Assembly: GCF_014640315.1 (NCBI RefSeq)
Contig: NZ_BMGS01000009.1
Span: 1 to 64,000, forward strand
From: Hymenobacter glacieicola
GTDB taxonomy: Bacteria > Bacteroidota > Bacteroidia > Cytophagales > Hymenobacteraceae
Direction of reading: 5' to 3'
Length of the DNA: 64,000 bases
Shown here: positions 36,720 through 46,138 of the stretch, piece by piece
How positions within the stretch are numbered: position 1 is the stretch's first letter
Layout: each line of letters begins with the position of its first letter
Made by a program: the position numbers and the translations under genes
The notes under the pieces: model-generated
Seen by the model: the letters and a program-made list of their open reading frames with translations, nothing else
Database searches by the model: none
Told to the model about the DNA's origin: nothing

Positions 36720-37594
36720 CCAGGATAGTGCGGGATAAAGACGCCCATCCGGCCCAGGGCGTAGTCGCGCATGGCTTCCATAACCTGCGTAGTCGTGTTC
36801 ATGACGTAGGGTCCTTGCTGAACTACAGGCTCCCGGAGCGGGGGTGCGGCGGCTAGCAGCAGCACTGCGGCGGTGGTAGCCAGTAGCTCTATTCCTTCGC
36901 CCTTGTCTCCAAACATAACTAAAGTTTGAGCCGGCACTGCTTGTCCGTTTAACTTGGCCTCGCCCCGGGCCAGGTAGCACAGCACGGTTTCGGCAGCAGG
37001 AATGACCACGGCGTACTGCCCACCGGCTGGTAGGTGCACCACCGCCAGCCGCACCCCCGGCAGCAAGGAGTGAACTGGGCCCCGCTGGCCCTCCCACTCG
37101 CCAGCTACTGCCGTAAGCTTTCCGCAGTTGGCCAGCGCAACGGTCGGTAGCGCCGCCGCGGGCAGGTTCTGATAAGCCGGCTGCTCCATTTTGCGGGCGG
37201 CGGGTAGGTTTAGCCACAGCTGCAGCAGTTCCAGCCGGCCACCGCGGCGCCGAAAGTCAGGCGGCAAGTTTTCGGCGTGAATGATGCCCCGCGCCGCTGT
37301 CATCCACTGCACACCGCCGGCGCCCACAGTGCCGTGGTTGCCGCGGCTGTCCTGGTGCTCTACCTCGCCTTCCAGCACCAGCGTTACGGTTTCAAAGCCC
37401 CGGTGCGGGTGCGGCCCAAACGGCAAACCGGCATTGTCAGGCGCAAATGCAACCGGACCGATGTGGTGCAGCAGCAGAAACGGGTCCAGCGTTGGCAGCT
37501 GGTCGGAGGGCAGCGGCTGCATAATAAGCAGGTCTTCCGCCTGATTCGGCGTGGCTGGTACGAGTTGAGTAATTGGGCGAAGTGGGGCAGTCAT
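36716..37594 (-). CDS. Pirin-family protein
   Basis: This 292-aa bicupin protein starts MTAPLRPITQLVPATPNQAED. The N-terminal cupin has the metal-site pattern FGPHPHRGFETVTLVLEGEVEHQD (His, His, His, Glu) and WMTAARGIIHAEN; the C-terminal pirin domain is degenerate. Pirins bind Fe2+ and some have quercetinase activity; the role here is unknown. ATG 37594 is used. It is divergent from mtaB, with 136 bp between. Confidence 0.92.
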   Translation of the reverse strand: MTAPLRPITQLVPATPNQAEDLLIMQPLPSDQLPTLDPFLLLHHIGPVAFAPDNAGLPFGPHPHRGFETVTLVLEGEVEHQDSRGNHGTVGAGGVQWMTAARGIIHAENLPPDFRRRGGRLELLQLWLNLPAARKMEQPAYQNLPAAALPTVALANCGKLTAVAGEWEGQRGPVHSLLPGVRLAVVHLPAGGQYAVVIPAAETVLCYLARGEAKLNGQAVPAQTLVMFGDKGEGIELLATTAAVLLLAAAPPLREPVVQQGPYVMNTTTQVMEAMRDYALGRMGVFIPHYPG

Positions 37595-37711
37595 GGGCGA
37601 AAAACAGATCAGCACTGGAACAAACCCTACCTCTCCGGCAATTAGGCTACAGCTACGGCGGCTCCGGGCTGGCGCAGCTGCTCACCCCGTGTCGGATCCA
37701 AGCAGAGGTAG

Positions 37712-37719
37712 TATCTTTG
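37712..37719 (+). promoter_or_regulatory. -7 promoter box TATCTTTG of mtaB
   Basis: TATCTTTG matches TAnnTTTG and ends 11 nt before the ATG of mtaB, giving a very short leader. No clear -33 element is seen. Confidence 0.5.
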
Positions 37720-37730
37720 CGGTCTTGCTT

Positions 37731-39071
37731 ATGGAAACCAGAAAAGTTGCCTTTTATACGTTGGGCTGCAAGCTTAACTTCTCCGAAACCTCGGCCATCG
37801 GCCGGCAGTTCGAGGAGCACGGCTTCGTGAAAGCAGCCTTTGAAGATGCGGCCGACATCTACGTCATCAACACCTGCTCCGTTACCGACCACGCCGACCG
37901 TAAGTGCCGGAAGGTGGTAAAGGAGGCGCTGAAGCATAACCCGGAGGCTTTCGTGGCCATTGTGGGCTGCTACGCCCAGCTCAAGCCCCAGGAAATTGCC
38001 GAAATTCCGGGCGTGCACGCCGTGTTAGGCGCCGCCGAAAAGTTTCAGCTCGTGGAAACGCTGGCCGGCTTTCAAAAACCCGCTGCCGGGCAGCCGGGCC
38101 AGGTGTTTGCCTCCCCCATTGCGGAAGCCACGGAGTTTCATGCTGCCCACAGCTACGGCGACCGGACCCGCACCTTCCTGAAGGTGCAGGATGGCTGCGA
38201 CTACTCCTGTTCTTTCTGTACCATTCCGCTGGCCCGGGGCAAGAGCCGCTCCAATTCGGTGCAAAGCGTGGTAGAACGCGTGGAAAAGCTGGCCCAAACC
38301 GGCGTCAAGGAAATCGTGCTGACCGGCGTAAACCTCGGCGACTTCGGCTTGCAGGGCCCGGAGCGGGAGCGGAAAGAAAACTTCTACGACCTGGTGCGTG
38401 CCCTCGATGAGGTAGCGGGCATCGAGCGGTTTCGCATCAGCTCCTGCGAGCCCAATCTACTGTCTGACGAAATTATCCGCTTCGTGGCCCAATCGAAGCG
38501 GTTTATGCCCCACTTCCACATTCCGCTGCAGTCGGGCTCCAACAAAATTCTGGGCCTGATGCGCCGGCGCTACCGCCGGGAGCTGTACCAGGAGCGCGTC
38601 GCCCTGATCAAGGAAGTGATGCCCCACGCCTGCATTGGCGTCGACGTCATTGTAGGCTTCCCCGGCGAAACGGAAGCCGATTTCCTGGAAACCTACCAGT
38701 TTCTCAACGAGCTGGATGTCAGCTACCTGCACGTTTTCCCGTATTCGGAGCGCGAGAATACGCTGGCGCCTACCCTACCCGGCCGCGTGCAGGACCGCCA
38801 CCGCCACGAGCGGACCACCCAGCTGCGCAGCCTTTCGGAAAAGAAAAAGCGCTATTTCTATGAGCAACACGTGGGCCTGGAAACCGCCGTGCTTTTTGAA
38901 GACGATGTGACAAATGGTTTAATGGAAGGGTTCACCCCCAACTACATTCGGGTAACCGCCAAATACGATCCGCTGCTGGTAGGCGAGCTAAAACGCCTGC
39001 GGCTGGTAGCAGTCAATGCGCAAAATCTCATGGAGGCGGAAGAGCTTGGCATTGAAGTATTTCAGCACTGA
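37731..39071 (+). CDS. mtaB: tRNA (N6-threonylcarbamoyladenosine-37-C2) methylthiotransferase
   Basis: This 446-aa radical-SAM methylthiotransferase converts t6A37 to ms2t6A in tRNA. The N-terminal UPF0004 domain has cluster cysteines in TLGCKLNFSE, NTCSVTDHAD and VGCYAQL. The radical-SAM motif is CDYSCSFCTIP, followed by the TRAM domain. The paralogous MiaB at 56242 has the distinct YGCQMNFSDSE signature. ATG 37731 begins METRKVAFYTLGCK; the upstream frame is antisense to the pirin gene. Confidence 0.95.
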   Translation: METRKVAFYTLGCKLNFSETSAIGRQFEEHGFVKAAFEDAADIYVINTCSVTDHADRKCRKVVKEALKHNPEAFVAIVGCYAQLKPQEIAEIPGVHAVLGAAEKFQLVETLAGFQKPAAGQPGQVFASPIAEATEFHAAHSYGDRTRTFLKVQDGCDYSCSFCTIPLARGKSRSNSVQSVVERVEKLAQTGVKEIVLTGVNLGDFGLQGPERERKENFYDLVRALDEVAGIERFRISSCEPNLLSDEIIRFVAQSKRFMPHFHIPLQSGSNKILGLMRRRYRRELYQERVALIKEVMPHACIGVDVIVGFPGETEADFLETYQFLNELDVSYLHVFPYSERENTLAPTLPGRVQDRHRHERTTQLRSLSEKKKRYFYEQHVGLETAVLFEDDVTNGLMEGFTPNYIRVTAKYDPLLVGELKRLRLVAVNAQNLMEAEELGIEVFQH

Positions 39072-39098
39072 GCAACCAGCTTGGCGTTCCACAAAAGG

Positions 39099-39127
39099 AA
39101 AACCCCACGCCGTGGGGTTTTGCTTTT
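39099..39127. terminator. Bidirectional terminator
   Basis: AAAACCCCACG / CGTGGGGTTTT between convergent mtaB and the HTH gene. Confidence 0.8.
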
Positions 39128-39142
39128 AAGTAGCGCAGAGAT

Positions 39143-39826
39143 TTAACGAGTAAGCTGCCGTTGCATCAAATCCATCATTTGTTGCATGAGGCGCTGCTGT
39201 TCCTGCATATGCTGGTTGCGCAACTCGGCCAGGGCCAGTTGGTGAGCCATTTGCTGCGTGTATAGCGCCGTTTGCCAGCCAGTATCAGCCGCCAGCGCTG
39301 CGGGAGCCACCACGGGTGCAGGGGTGGTTACGGGTAGCGGGCTAGTCGCGGGGGCAGGCGCCGCGGGCAAAGCCACGACGGGGTTACTGGTTGCGTCGGG
39401 CGCGGAAGGCGCGGGAGTGGGGGCTGCTATTGGCTCAGGAGCTACTGTTGGCACTGCTTCTGCTACGGCCGCGGGGGCGGTAGCAGCGGCCGGGGCCACT
39501 GCAGGGGTAGTAACCGGGGCTATGGAGTTAGTTACTTTTTCCTGGGAAGGGGCCGGATTGCTGGTAGCTGAGCTTGGCCGAGGCAGAGAAGCAGAGTTCT
39601 CGTTTAGCATGGGCCCAATGCCTTGTAGCAACCAATCTTTTGAAACACTTGGATAAACCTCAAAAACCTTACACAAAAGGTCAAAACCTGGTTTATTACG
39701 CTCATCTACAAGATGTTGAATAACCGTAGCGGTTTTATCAAGAGAGGCAGCAAAGGCATTCTTACTGATACCCAAATGGGAAATCAATGCCGTAAAACGC
39801 TGCCCGACCGTTTCTGGGTTTACCAT
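39143..39826 (-). CDS. HTH protein with long Pro/Ala linker and helical tail
   Basis: This 227-aa protein has three parts. Residues about 1-70 form an XRE/phage-repressor-type DNA-binding domain (MVNPETVGQRFTALISHLGI, then SKNAFAASLDKTATVIQHLV). Residues about 75-175 are a low-complexity Pro/Ala/Thr/Val linker. The C-terminal roughly 45 residues form a Gln/Met/Leu-rich amphipathic helix (QQMAHQLALAELRNQHMQEQ...) that could be a coiled-coil oligomeriser. No S24 peptidase domain follows, unlike LexA/C2-type repressors. Target genes are unknown. Confidence 0.8.
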   Translation of the reverse strand: MVNPETVGQRFTALISHLGISKNAFAASLDKTATVIQHLVDERNKPGFDLLCKVFEVYPSVSKDWLLQGIGPMLNENSASLPRPSSATSNPAPSQEKVTNSIAPVTTPAVAPAAATAPAAVAEAVPTVAPEPIAAPTPAPSAPDATSNPVVALPAAPAPATSPLPVTTPAPVVAPAALAADTGWQTALYTQQMAHQLALAELRNQHMQEQQRLMQQMMDLMQRQLTR

Positions 39827-39893
39827 ATATCCAAATGCTATTTTGTGCAAATGTATACAAAACAGGCGTATATCCTACCACTCGGGTAATCGG

Positions 39894-40589
39894 TTATTTC
39901 TCTCCCTTATTTGCCTGTACTACGGGTTGCAACAGCGGCCGTAGCTGCAGGCGCGCAAAGGGAAACCCATACCTTTCGTCCGGTAAGAACTGGAAGTTGT
40001 AGCGCGACATGCCTACATGATGGAACAGCCGGAACGCATCGGGCCGCAGGGCGAAATCGGTAACGTCAGCTTCGGCCCCGTGGGCCGTATCGAGGTGCAG
40101 GCCCCGCTGTGGGGTGATGTTCCAATCTTCCAACTCATATAACTCGCTCACGCGGGCAAGCTGAGTTGAATCTCCAAAGCCAGCAGCTACTCCCGTCAGC
40201 TTGTCGCGGAGGCGGTTGCTCATGGCAGCTTGCAACCGGCAACCTAGCTGAGCCGGTGAGTCCGCCACTAGATCCGCTAGCGTGAGCCGGCGACCCGTTC
40301 GCAAATCGAATGTTAAATGCTCGGTATACGGATGCGTGAGGCCCTGGTACTCCATTTGGTACCCAACCGAAAGCAGATCATTCTGGTTGAGCAGCACATC
40401 GTACCCAATGCCGCTCGTGCCGGCGCCGCTGGTCCACCAGCGCTTCAGATCCTCGTCGTAGCAGCATTCGCGCGCCACCTGGGCCAGCTGCCGGCGCGGG
40501 CTGGCGGTTGTGTCCACCGAGCTGATGTAGTCGGTAGCGTAGCCCAATAGGCGCCGGTTAATACGCCGAGCTACGGCGGCACCAGGCAA
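39894..40589 (-). pseudogene. Probable N-terminally truncated DUF3298/RsiV-like exported protein
   Basis: The 231 aa begin at TTG 40589 inside what looks like domain sequence (LPGAAVARRINRRL), with no signal peptide. Later parts (YTEHLTFDLRTGRRLTLADLV, FALRPDAFRLFHHVGM) resemble the DUF3298 domain that normally follows a signal peptide. Three codons upstream is a TAG; reading through it gives FQIP-stop-VRLPG, and further upstream in another frame is a signal-like LVAAGVGATLGTGVGALAQ. A nonsense and a frameshift mutation would explain this. It may still yield a short product. Confidence 0.55.
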
Positions 40590-40773
40590 CCGGACCTAAG
40601 GTATCTGAAAAGTCCCGGCCCTGGGCCGCCGGTAATTATATACACCTATGCGTGCTCGCCGGGGCGTGTTTGGGCCAGGGCTCCTACTCCTGTTCCCAGC
40701 GTCGCCCCTACCCCGGCAGCCACCAGCCGAACCGTTTCACCAGTCAGCGTTTTACTTGACCGGCAACAGATTT

Positions 40774-42012
40774 CTACTCGAAACGCAAGGACTCGATGGG
40801 GTCCAGGGCGGCGGCCTTGCTGGCTGGGTAGTAGCCCGAGGCCAGGCCCACCGTCACGCAGATAACCAGGCCGACAATCATCCAGAGCCAAGGCACAATA
40901 AAGCCCCCACTACCTACCAGCAGGCTCACGCCGTTGCCCATGCCTACCCCCAACAGAATGCCCAGCGTGCCACCCATCACGCAGATAACGATGGCCTCAA
41001 TCAGGAACTGCTGGCGAATTTGCAGGGCCGTGGCGCCCAGGGCCTTGCGGATGCCGATTTCGCGGGTGCGCTCCGTGACGGATACCATCATAATGTTCAT
41101 CAGGGCAATGCTGGCCCCCAGCAGCGTGATGAAGCCCACCAGAAAGCCGCCCATGCGCAGGTTGCCCGACAACGAGTCCAGCTTGCCCGCCAGCGAATCG
41201 CTGCGCTCCAGCTCGAAGCTGTCGGGCTGGCCCAGGGCATCGTGGCGCACGGCGCGCATAATGCCGCTGGCCTCGCCCGTGAGGTAGTTCAGGTAGTTGG
41301 CATCCAGCGTAGCCGTTTTGATGTCGAAGGTGAGGCCCCGCTGCCGGGGCAGTTGGTTGCCGGTTTCCAGCGGAATGAGCACGAGTCGGTCGGCCCCGCC
41401 GCCGCCCATGGTACTGCCGCTTTTCTCCAGCTCGCCTACCACCAGAAAGCGCCGCCCCAGCAAGTACACGTACTCGCCCAACAGGCTCTGGCTGGGGTAG
41501 AGCTTGTCCTTGATTTCTCCGCCCACAATGGCCACGTTCGCCCCGCTACCCAGCTCCGCCGGCGAGAACATCCGTCCTCCTTTCAGGTTGTAGTTCTGAA
41601 TCATGAGGTAGTTTTCGTCGCCGGCTACTACCTGCATGTTGGGGTTGGTTTTCTTGCCGTTGGCCTTAACTTCCACGGCACCCGCAATAAAGGCCGATAT
41701 GCCGACCTTGGCCTCCTCCCCGATCTGGGACTTGTACTGCCGGGCCTGCAGGTAAGTAATGGCCGGATACGTTTTCTGCTGCACCCCGCCGCGGCGGGAC
41801 CGGTTGTTATAGCCTTTAGCCTTGATTTCAAACGAGTTAGCTCCCAGGCTGGCAAACGTGGTATTCAGCGAAGCCTTGATGGCGTCAATGGCCGTGAGGA
41901 TGCCCACCAGCGACATAATGCCGATGCTTACAATCAGGGCCGTCAGGATGGTGCGCAGCAGATTGCTGTTGATGGAACGAAATGCCTCTTTGATGTTTTC
42001 CAGCAGATGCAT
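40774..42012 (-). CDS. MacB/FtsX-type ABC transporter permease
   Basis: This 412-aa permease has one N-terminal membrane segment (TILTALIVSIGIMSLVGIL), a large periplasmic MacB-PCD domain (about 60-275), and three C-terminal membrane segments. The cytoplasmic VSVTERTREIGIRKALGA motif contacts the ATPase. The C-terminus SKAAALDPIESLRFE is a typical MacB ending. ATG 42012 (MHLLENIKEAFRSI) is the start. The ATPase partner is not in this window, so the transported substrate is unknown. Confidence 0.93.
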   Translation of the reverse strand: MHLLENIKEAFRSINSNLLRTILTALIVSIGIMSLVGILTAIDAIKASLNTTFASLGANSFEIKAKGYNNRSRRGGVQQKTYPAITYLQARQYKSQIGEEAKVGISAFIAGAVEVKANGKKTNPNMQVVAGDENYLMIQNYNLKGGRMFSPAELGSGANVAIVGGEIKDKLYPSQSLLGEYVYLLGRRFLVVGELEKSGSTMGGGGADRLVLIPLETGNQLPRQRGLTFDIKTATLDANYLNYLTGEASGIMRAVRHDALGQPDSFELERSDSLAGKLDSLSGNLRMGGFLVGFITLLGASIALMNIMMVSVTERTREIGIRKALGATALQIRQQFLIEAIVICVMGGTLGILLGVGMGNGVSLLVGSGGFIVPWLWMIVGLVICVTVGLASGYYPASKAAALDPIESLRFE

Positions 42013-42263
42013 AAGGACAGCAAGTAGACGCGGACGCGAAGAAGTAACGCGGGTTAAACTTGCGCTTAGCAACGTATTGGCAGCAGCACCCGGCTGTGCA
42101 AGGTAGCGGGTTTCACGTAAACTCCCACTGGCATTTGCTACCTTTAGAAGGACGGATTTAGACGCATTTTTTCAGTTGACGCGGCTTCCTTATCTGCCTC
42201 GGCTCCCCAGCGGGTGGGGCGGTAGCAGGTAAGGCCCAAAGCGTCCTGTTTCGCTTGTTTACT

Positions 42264-43541
42264 ATGACATTTTCTCGTCTGATTGCGCTGGTGCTGCTTC
42301 TGGCAACGGCTTGGCTGCGGCCGGCTGCGGCGTGGGCCAACCATATTTTCATCCCGATGGATAACACCCAGAAGGAGCATTTGAAGGCCTACGGGGTAGC
42401 CTACTGGCTGCTGGGCAAGCAAGTGGAGGTCGACTGGCTGCTGAACTACCGGGGCGGGGCGTTTGCCTGCGACGTAGTGGCCGGGGCCGAAAACGAGCTG
42501 GCCGTGCGCGGGGTAACCTATCAGGTAATCAGTGAGGCCCAGTACACCAGCATCCTCTCCGAAATAGCCGACCCCAACGCCAACATGGACGTGATGAAGC
42601 TGGAGAAAGTGCCCAAAATTGCGGTGTACACCCCCAAAGGCAAACAGCCCTGGGACGATGCCGTGACCCTGGTGCTGACTTACGCTGAGATTCCCTACAC
42701 CCAGATTTACGACGACGAAGTACTGCGCGGCGACCTACCCAAGTACGATTGGCTGCACCTGCACCACGAGGATTTCACGGGCCAGTACGGCAAGTTCTAC
42801 CGCAACTACAGCAGCCGCCCCTGGTACCAGCAACAGCAGCGCGAGTCGGAGGCCACGGCCAAGCGCAACGGCTTCAACAAGGTAAGCCAGATGAAGGCGG
42901 CCGTGGTGGTGAAAATGCAGGAATTCATTGCCGGCGGGGGCTTTCAGTTCGCCATGTGCTCGGCCACCGACTCCTACGACATTGCCCTGGCGGGCCTGGG
43001 GGTAGACCTGGTGGAAGGCATGTACGACGGGGACCCGGCCGATCCGGCCGCGCAGCAGAAGCTTAATTTCAATCGCACGCTGGCCTTCCAGAACTTCCAT
43101 CTGGTGCGCGACCCGCTGGAGTACGAGTACTCCGACATTGACATGGACCCGCGGGAGCGGCGCGTGTACGAGGACAACGACTATTTCCAGCTCTTCACCT
43201 TCTCGGCCAAGTACGACCCCGTGCCTACTATGCTCACCCAGAACCATGAGCGCACCGTGCACGGCTTTATGGGCCAGACCACGGCCTTCCGCAAGTCCCT
43301 GATTAAACCCGACGTAGTGGTAATGGGCGACAACAAGGCTTCCAATGAGGTCCGCTATATGCACGGCACGCTGGGCAAAGGCACCTGGACTTTTTACGGG
43401 GGGCACGACCCGGAGGACTACCAGCATTTCGTGGAGGAAGAGCCCACCGACCTGGCCCTGCACCCAAACTCGCCTGGTTACCGGCTCATTCTAAACAACA
43501 TTCTGTTTCCGGCGGCGAAAAAGAAAAAGCAGAAAACCTAA
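42264..43541 (+). CDS. Exported conserved protein (annotated asparagine synthetase B-like)
   Basis: This 425-aa protein has a signal peptide (MTFSRLIALVLLLATAW...AAAWA). The mature start NHIFIPMDNTQKEHLKAYG and VEVDWLLNYRGGAF are characteristic of a Bacteroidota family carrying the name asparagine synthetase B. No Ntn-amidotransferase Cys2 or PPi-loop of AsnB is seen, so I treat the name as unproven. The middle YDWLHLHHEDFTGQYG and the GGGFQFAMCSATDSYDIALAG segment suggest a flavodoxin- or gatase-like fold. It is followed by a terminator. Confidence 0.8.
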   Translation: MTFSRLIALVLLLATAWLRPAAAWANHIFIPMDNTQKEHLKAYGVAYWLLGKQVEVDWLLNYRGGAFACDVVAGAENELAVRGVTYQVISEAQYTSILSEIADPNANMDVMKLEKVPKIAVYTPKGKQPWDDAVTLVLTYAEIPYTQIYDDEVLRGDLPKYDWLHLHHEDFTGQYGKFYRNYSSRPWYQQQQRESEATAKRNGFNKVSQMKAAVVVKMQEFIAGGGFQFAMCSATDSYDIALAGLGVDLVEGMYDGDPADPAAQQKLNFNRTLAFQNFHLVRDPLEYEYSDIDMDPRERRVYEDNDYFQLFTFSAKYDPVPTMLTQNHERTVHGFMGQTTAFRKSLIKPDVVVMGDNKASNEVRYMHGTLGKGTWTFYGGHDPEDYQHFVEEEPTDLALHPNSPGYRLILNNILFPAAKKKKQKT

Positions 43542-43580
43542 CCTACTTCCTGCTTACGTACTTATACTCAAGCTGAAAGG

Positions 43581-43613
43581 CCTCGCCGCGGAAAGCCTGC
43601 GGCGGGGTTTTTC
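43581..43613 (+). terminator. Rho-independent terminator
   Basis: CCTCGCCGC pairs with GCGGCGGGG (one mismatch), followed by a T-run, after the preceding exported-protein gene. Confidence 0.8.
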
Positions 43614-43686
43614 GCTTTAATGCGCTGCAGAAAGTATCCAGCTCCGTACTAAACTCGTTTGTAGCAATCACACCAAACTTGCTGTT

Positions 43687-45537
43687 ATGCCATCCTCTGC
43701 CTCTAACTACGGTTTCTCAACTGCTAAAAAAGACGTGCGTGCGGCTAACCCGCTGCCGCGCGCGGTCCTTCGCTCGAATAACTACCTGTTACTGGATGGG
43801 GAATGGCATTTTGCCCTGGACTCGGAGGACGTCGGCCTGCGGGACGGGTGGTATCTGGCGCATCCGTACGAGCAAATAGCCAACTGGCCCGGCTCGGTAG
43901 AGGAGCACATGGCCAAGTACCAGCCCCAGGCCCCAGCCTGGCAGGATAAGGTAGTGGTGTGGTACGAGCGGGAGTTTACCCTGCCGGAGCGCGGCGACGA
44001 TGGCACCCACTCCCTGTTCCAGCTCACGTTTGGGGCCTGCGGCTATGAAACCCGGGTGTGGCTGAACGGCTTCCTGCTCAGCACTATTGAGGGTGAAGAC
44101 GTGCATTACGGCGAGTACACTTCCTTTTCCTTTGAGCTGCGCGAAGAACACTTACGGCCCGTTAACCGCCTGACCGTGCGCATTGTCGACACGATGGATG
44201 CCGAAACGCCTCGCGGGAAGCAGGAGTCGCACGTGTACAAGCGGGGCGGCATTTGGTACCAGACGTATACCGGCGCCGTGCGTAGCGTGTGGCTGGAAAT
44301 GGTGGAGCGCAACCGTCTCCGCTCCCGCGTGGGGGTCGACAGCGTAATTGAGGACCAGATGGTGCGTTTCAACATGACCACCCGCATCCACGACCCCGGC
44401 CTGTACACTCTGCGCCTACAGGTTTTCGACCGGGTGGCGCCTACCCCCCAGCCCCTGGCCACGGCCGATTTTCCACTCCGCCTGGAGGCTGGGCAGCGCC
44501 AGCAGCGGGTAGTAATGGAGCTGCCGGGAGCTAAGCTCTGGGCCCCGGGTTCCCCGAACCTGTACCGCCTCGTGGCCCAGCTTATCGACAGTGAAGGCTA
44601 CTCGGCGGAAATTGAAACTCACTTCGGTCTGCGCAAAATTGAGTCGCGCGGCACGTATGTGTACCTCAACAATGAGCCCATTTACCTGGACGGCATCCTC
44701 TACCAGCCAGGCACGGCCACTTACGAAGAAATGCAGCGCCACATGCACGCCATGCAGGCATTGGGCTGTAATCTGGTGCGCGTGCACATTGCCGGTGTCG
44801 ATCCGCGCATCTACAACCTGGCCGATGAGCTGGGCCTGCTGCTCTGGATTGAAGTACCTAGCCCTCACTCTTCTACCAGCAAGAGCCGGGAAAACCACCG
44901 GGCGGAGTTGCTACGGATGCTGGCCCTCACGGAGTCGCACCCGTCGGTAGTTATTTGGAGCTTGTACAATGAGGACTGGGGCGCCCAGGACATTGCCACT
45001 AATGCCAACACCCGCCGCTACATCGTGGATATGTACCACTACATGCACATCAACCACCCGCAGTTTTTGGTGGTCGATAATGATGGGTGGCAGCATATTT
45101 CCCAGGAGGGCCGCCTGAAGTCGGACCTGCTGACGGCCCACGTGTACACGCCGGAGCTGACGCGGTGGGCGGAACTGCTGGACCGCATGGTGCAGGGCGA
45201 CTTAAACAACGTGGCCGTACTACCCCTCGTAATTGGCGACCCATTCTTCTACGGCCGCCAGAAGCCTTTGATTGTCAGCGAGTGGGGTGGCTTCGGTTTC
45301 GCTGATTACGGCGGACCGCAAAGCTCCGAGGAGCGGACGGAGCGCATCCGGCAGTTTAAGCTGGAACTGCGCAAGCGCCCCATCGCCGGCGACGTGTACA
45401 CCCAAGCTACCAACATTGAAGATGAGCGCAACGGCCTGCTGGACCCGCACACCGGGGAACTATCGGTGCCGGAGGGCCTGCTGGCCTCGCAAAGCCCTTC
45501 TGCGCCGGAGACTAAGGACGAGACCAAGGCATCATAA
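43687..45537 (+). CDS. Glycoside hydrolase family 2 enzyme
   Basis: This 616-aa GH2 protein has a sugar-binding jelly-roll domain (about 30-200), an Ig-like sandwich (about 205-310) and a catalytic TIM barrel. The predicted acid/base is Glu429 in SLYNEDWG and the nucleophile Glu532 in IVSEWGGFGF. Substrate (beta-galactoside, glucuronide or mannoside) is not decidable. No signal peptide is seen (MPSSASNYGFSTAKKDVR), so it is probably cytoplasmic, unlike many Bacteroidota GH2s. No SusC/D pair is nearby, so it is not in a classical PUL. Confidence 0.92.
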   Translation: MPSSASNYGFSTAKKDVRAANPLPRAVLRSNNYLLLDGEWHFALDSEDVGLRDGWYLAHPYEQIANWPGSVEEHMAKYQPQAPAWQDKVVVWYEREFTLPERGDDGTHSLFQLTFGACGYETRVWLNGFLLSTIEGEDVHYGEYTSFSFELREEHLRPVNRLTVRIVDTMDAETPRGKQESHVYKRGGIWYQTYTGAVRSVWLEMVERNRLRSRVGVDSVIEDQMVRFNMTTRIHDPGLYTLRLQVFDRVAPTPQPLATADFPLRLEAGQRQQRVVMELPGAKLWAPGSPNLYRLVAQLIDSEGYSAEIETHFGLRKIESRGTYVYLNNEPIYLDGILYQPGTATYEEMQRHMHAMQALGCNLVRVHIAGVDPRIYNLADELGLLLWIEVPSPHSSTSKSRENHRAELLRMLALTESHPSVVIWSLYNEDWGAQDIATNANTRRYIVDMYHYMHINHPQFLVVDNDGWQHISQEGRLKSDLLTAHVYTPELTRWAELLDRMVQGDLNNVAVLPLVIGDPFFYGRQKPLIVSEWGGFGFADYGGPQSSEERTERIRQFKLELRKRPIAGDVYTQATNIEDERNGLLDPHTGELSVPEGLLASQSPSAPETKDETKAS

Positions 45538-45574
45538 GGCGCCGTAGCGTGAGCCTACCGCCGATTTGCCCGGG

Positions 45575-46045
45575 CTACTTCGCCAGGCGCAGGATCTGCC
45601 GGGGTAATTCGGGTAGATCGGCGGTTTTATCAGGGTCCGTGGCCAGCGTTAGCTGAATCATAACCGGTTGGCCGTTGGCTACCCCGTAGGCAATCAACTC
45701 ATAAGCCATACCGCCGGCTTCGGTGGGGTAGCTCAGGCGGAAACCTTTGCTGGGCGTATTCAGGATAAAGCAATCCAGCGGCTGACGCTCCGTGTGCTTG
45801 TGCTTCTTCTGAATTTGTTGCACGAACTGCTCCGGAAAGGTTCGCATCATGTTGTAGTCCAGGTACATCCACGTCATCTGGTAGTCCTGGCAACGCACGG
45901 AGTATTTCGATTCTGGGGTGCAGCCGGAAGTTAACGCCAAATCGAGGCCGCAGAAGTTGACGGTAGGGCCGGCAGCAGGCGCGGTGGTTTGGGCCATTGC
46001 CCAGCCTGGGGCCAGTAGAAAAAAAAGGAGGAGAAGTTTTTTCAT
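45575..46045 (-). CDS. Exported protein of unknown function with four cysteines
   Basis: This 156-aa protein has a signal peptide (MKKLLLLFFLLAPGWAMAQ). The mature domain carries four cysteines (NFCGLD, SGCTPE, VRCQDY, LDCFIL), consistent with two periplasmic disulphides. No family is recognised. It is convergent with the GH2 gene and lies downstream of miaE on the same strand, 93 bp apart. Confidence 0.78.
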   Translation of the reverse strand: MKKLLLLFFLLAPGWAMAQTTAPAAGPTVNFCGLDLALTSGCTPESKYSVRCQDYQMTWMYLDYNMMRTFPEQFVQQIQKKHKHTERQPLDCFILNTPSKGFRLSYPTEAGGMAYELIAYGVANGQPVMIQLTLATDPDKTADLPELPRQILRLAK

Positions 46046-46138
46046 TCAGTCGCACGTACAATTCCAAGGCCAATATAGGCGCCTGATAGTGCGAATGAAC
46101 AGGAAGCACACTTAAGGCTGCATATAATTTAGGTAGAA

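Noticed and set aside
42264..43541. True asparagine synthetase B function
   Set aside because: No glutaminase Cys or ATP-PPi loop is present and the protein has a signal peptide, so the usual annotation is doubtful.
43687..45537. A polysaccharide utilisation locus around the GH2 enzyme
   Set aside because: There is no SusC/SusD pair, regulator or second glycosidase nearby, and the enzyme lacks a signal peptide.
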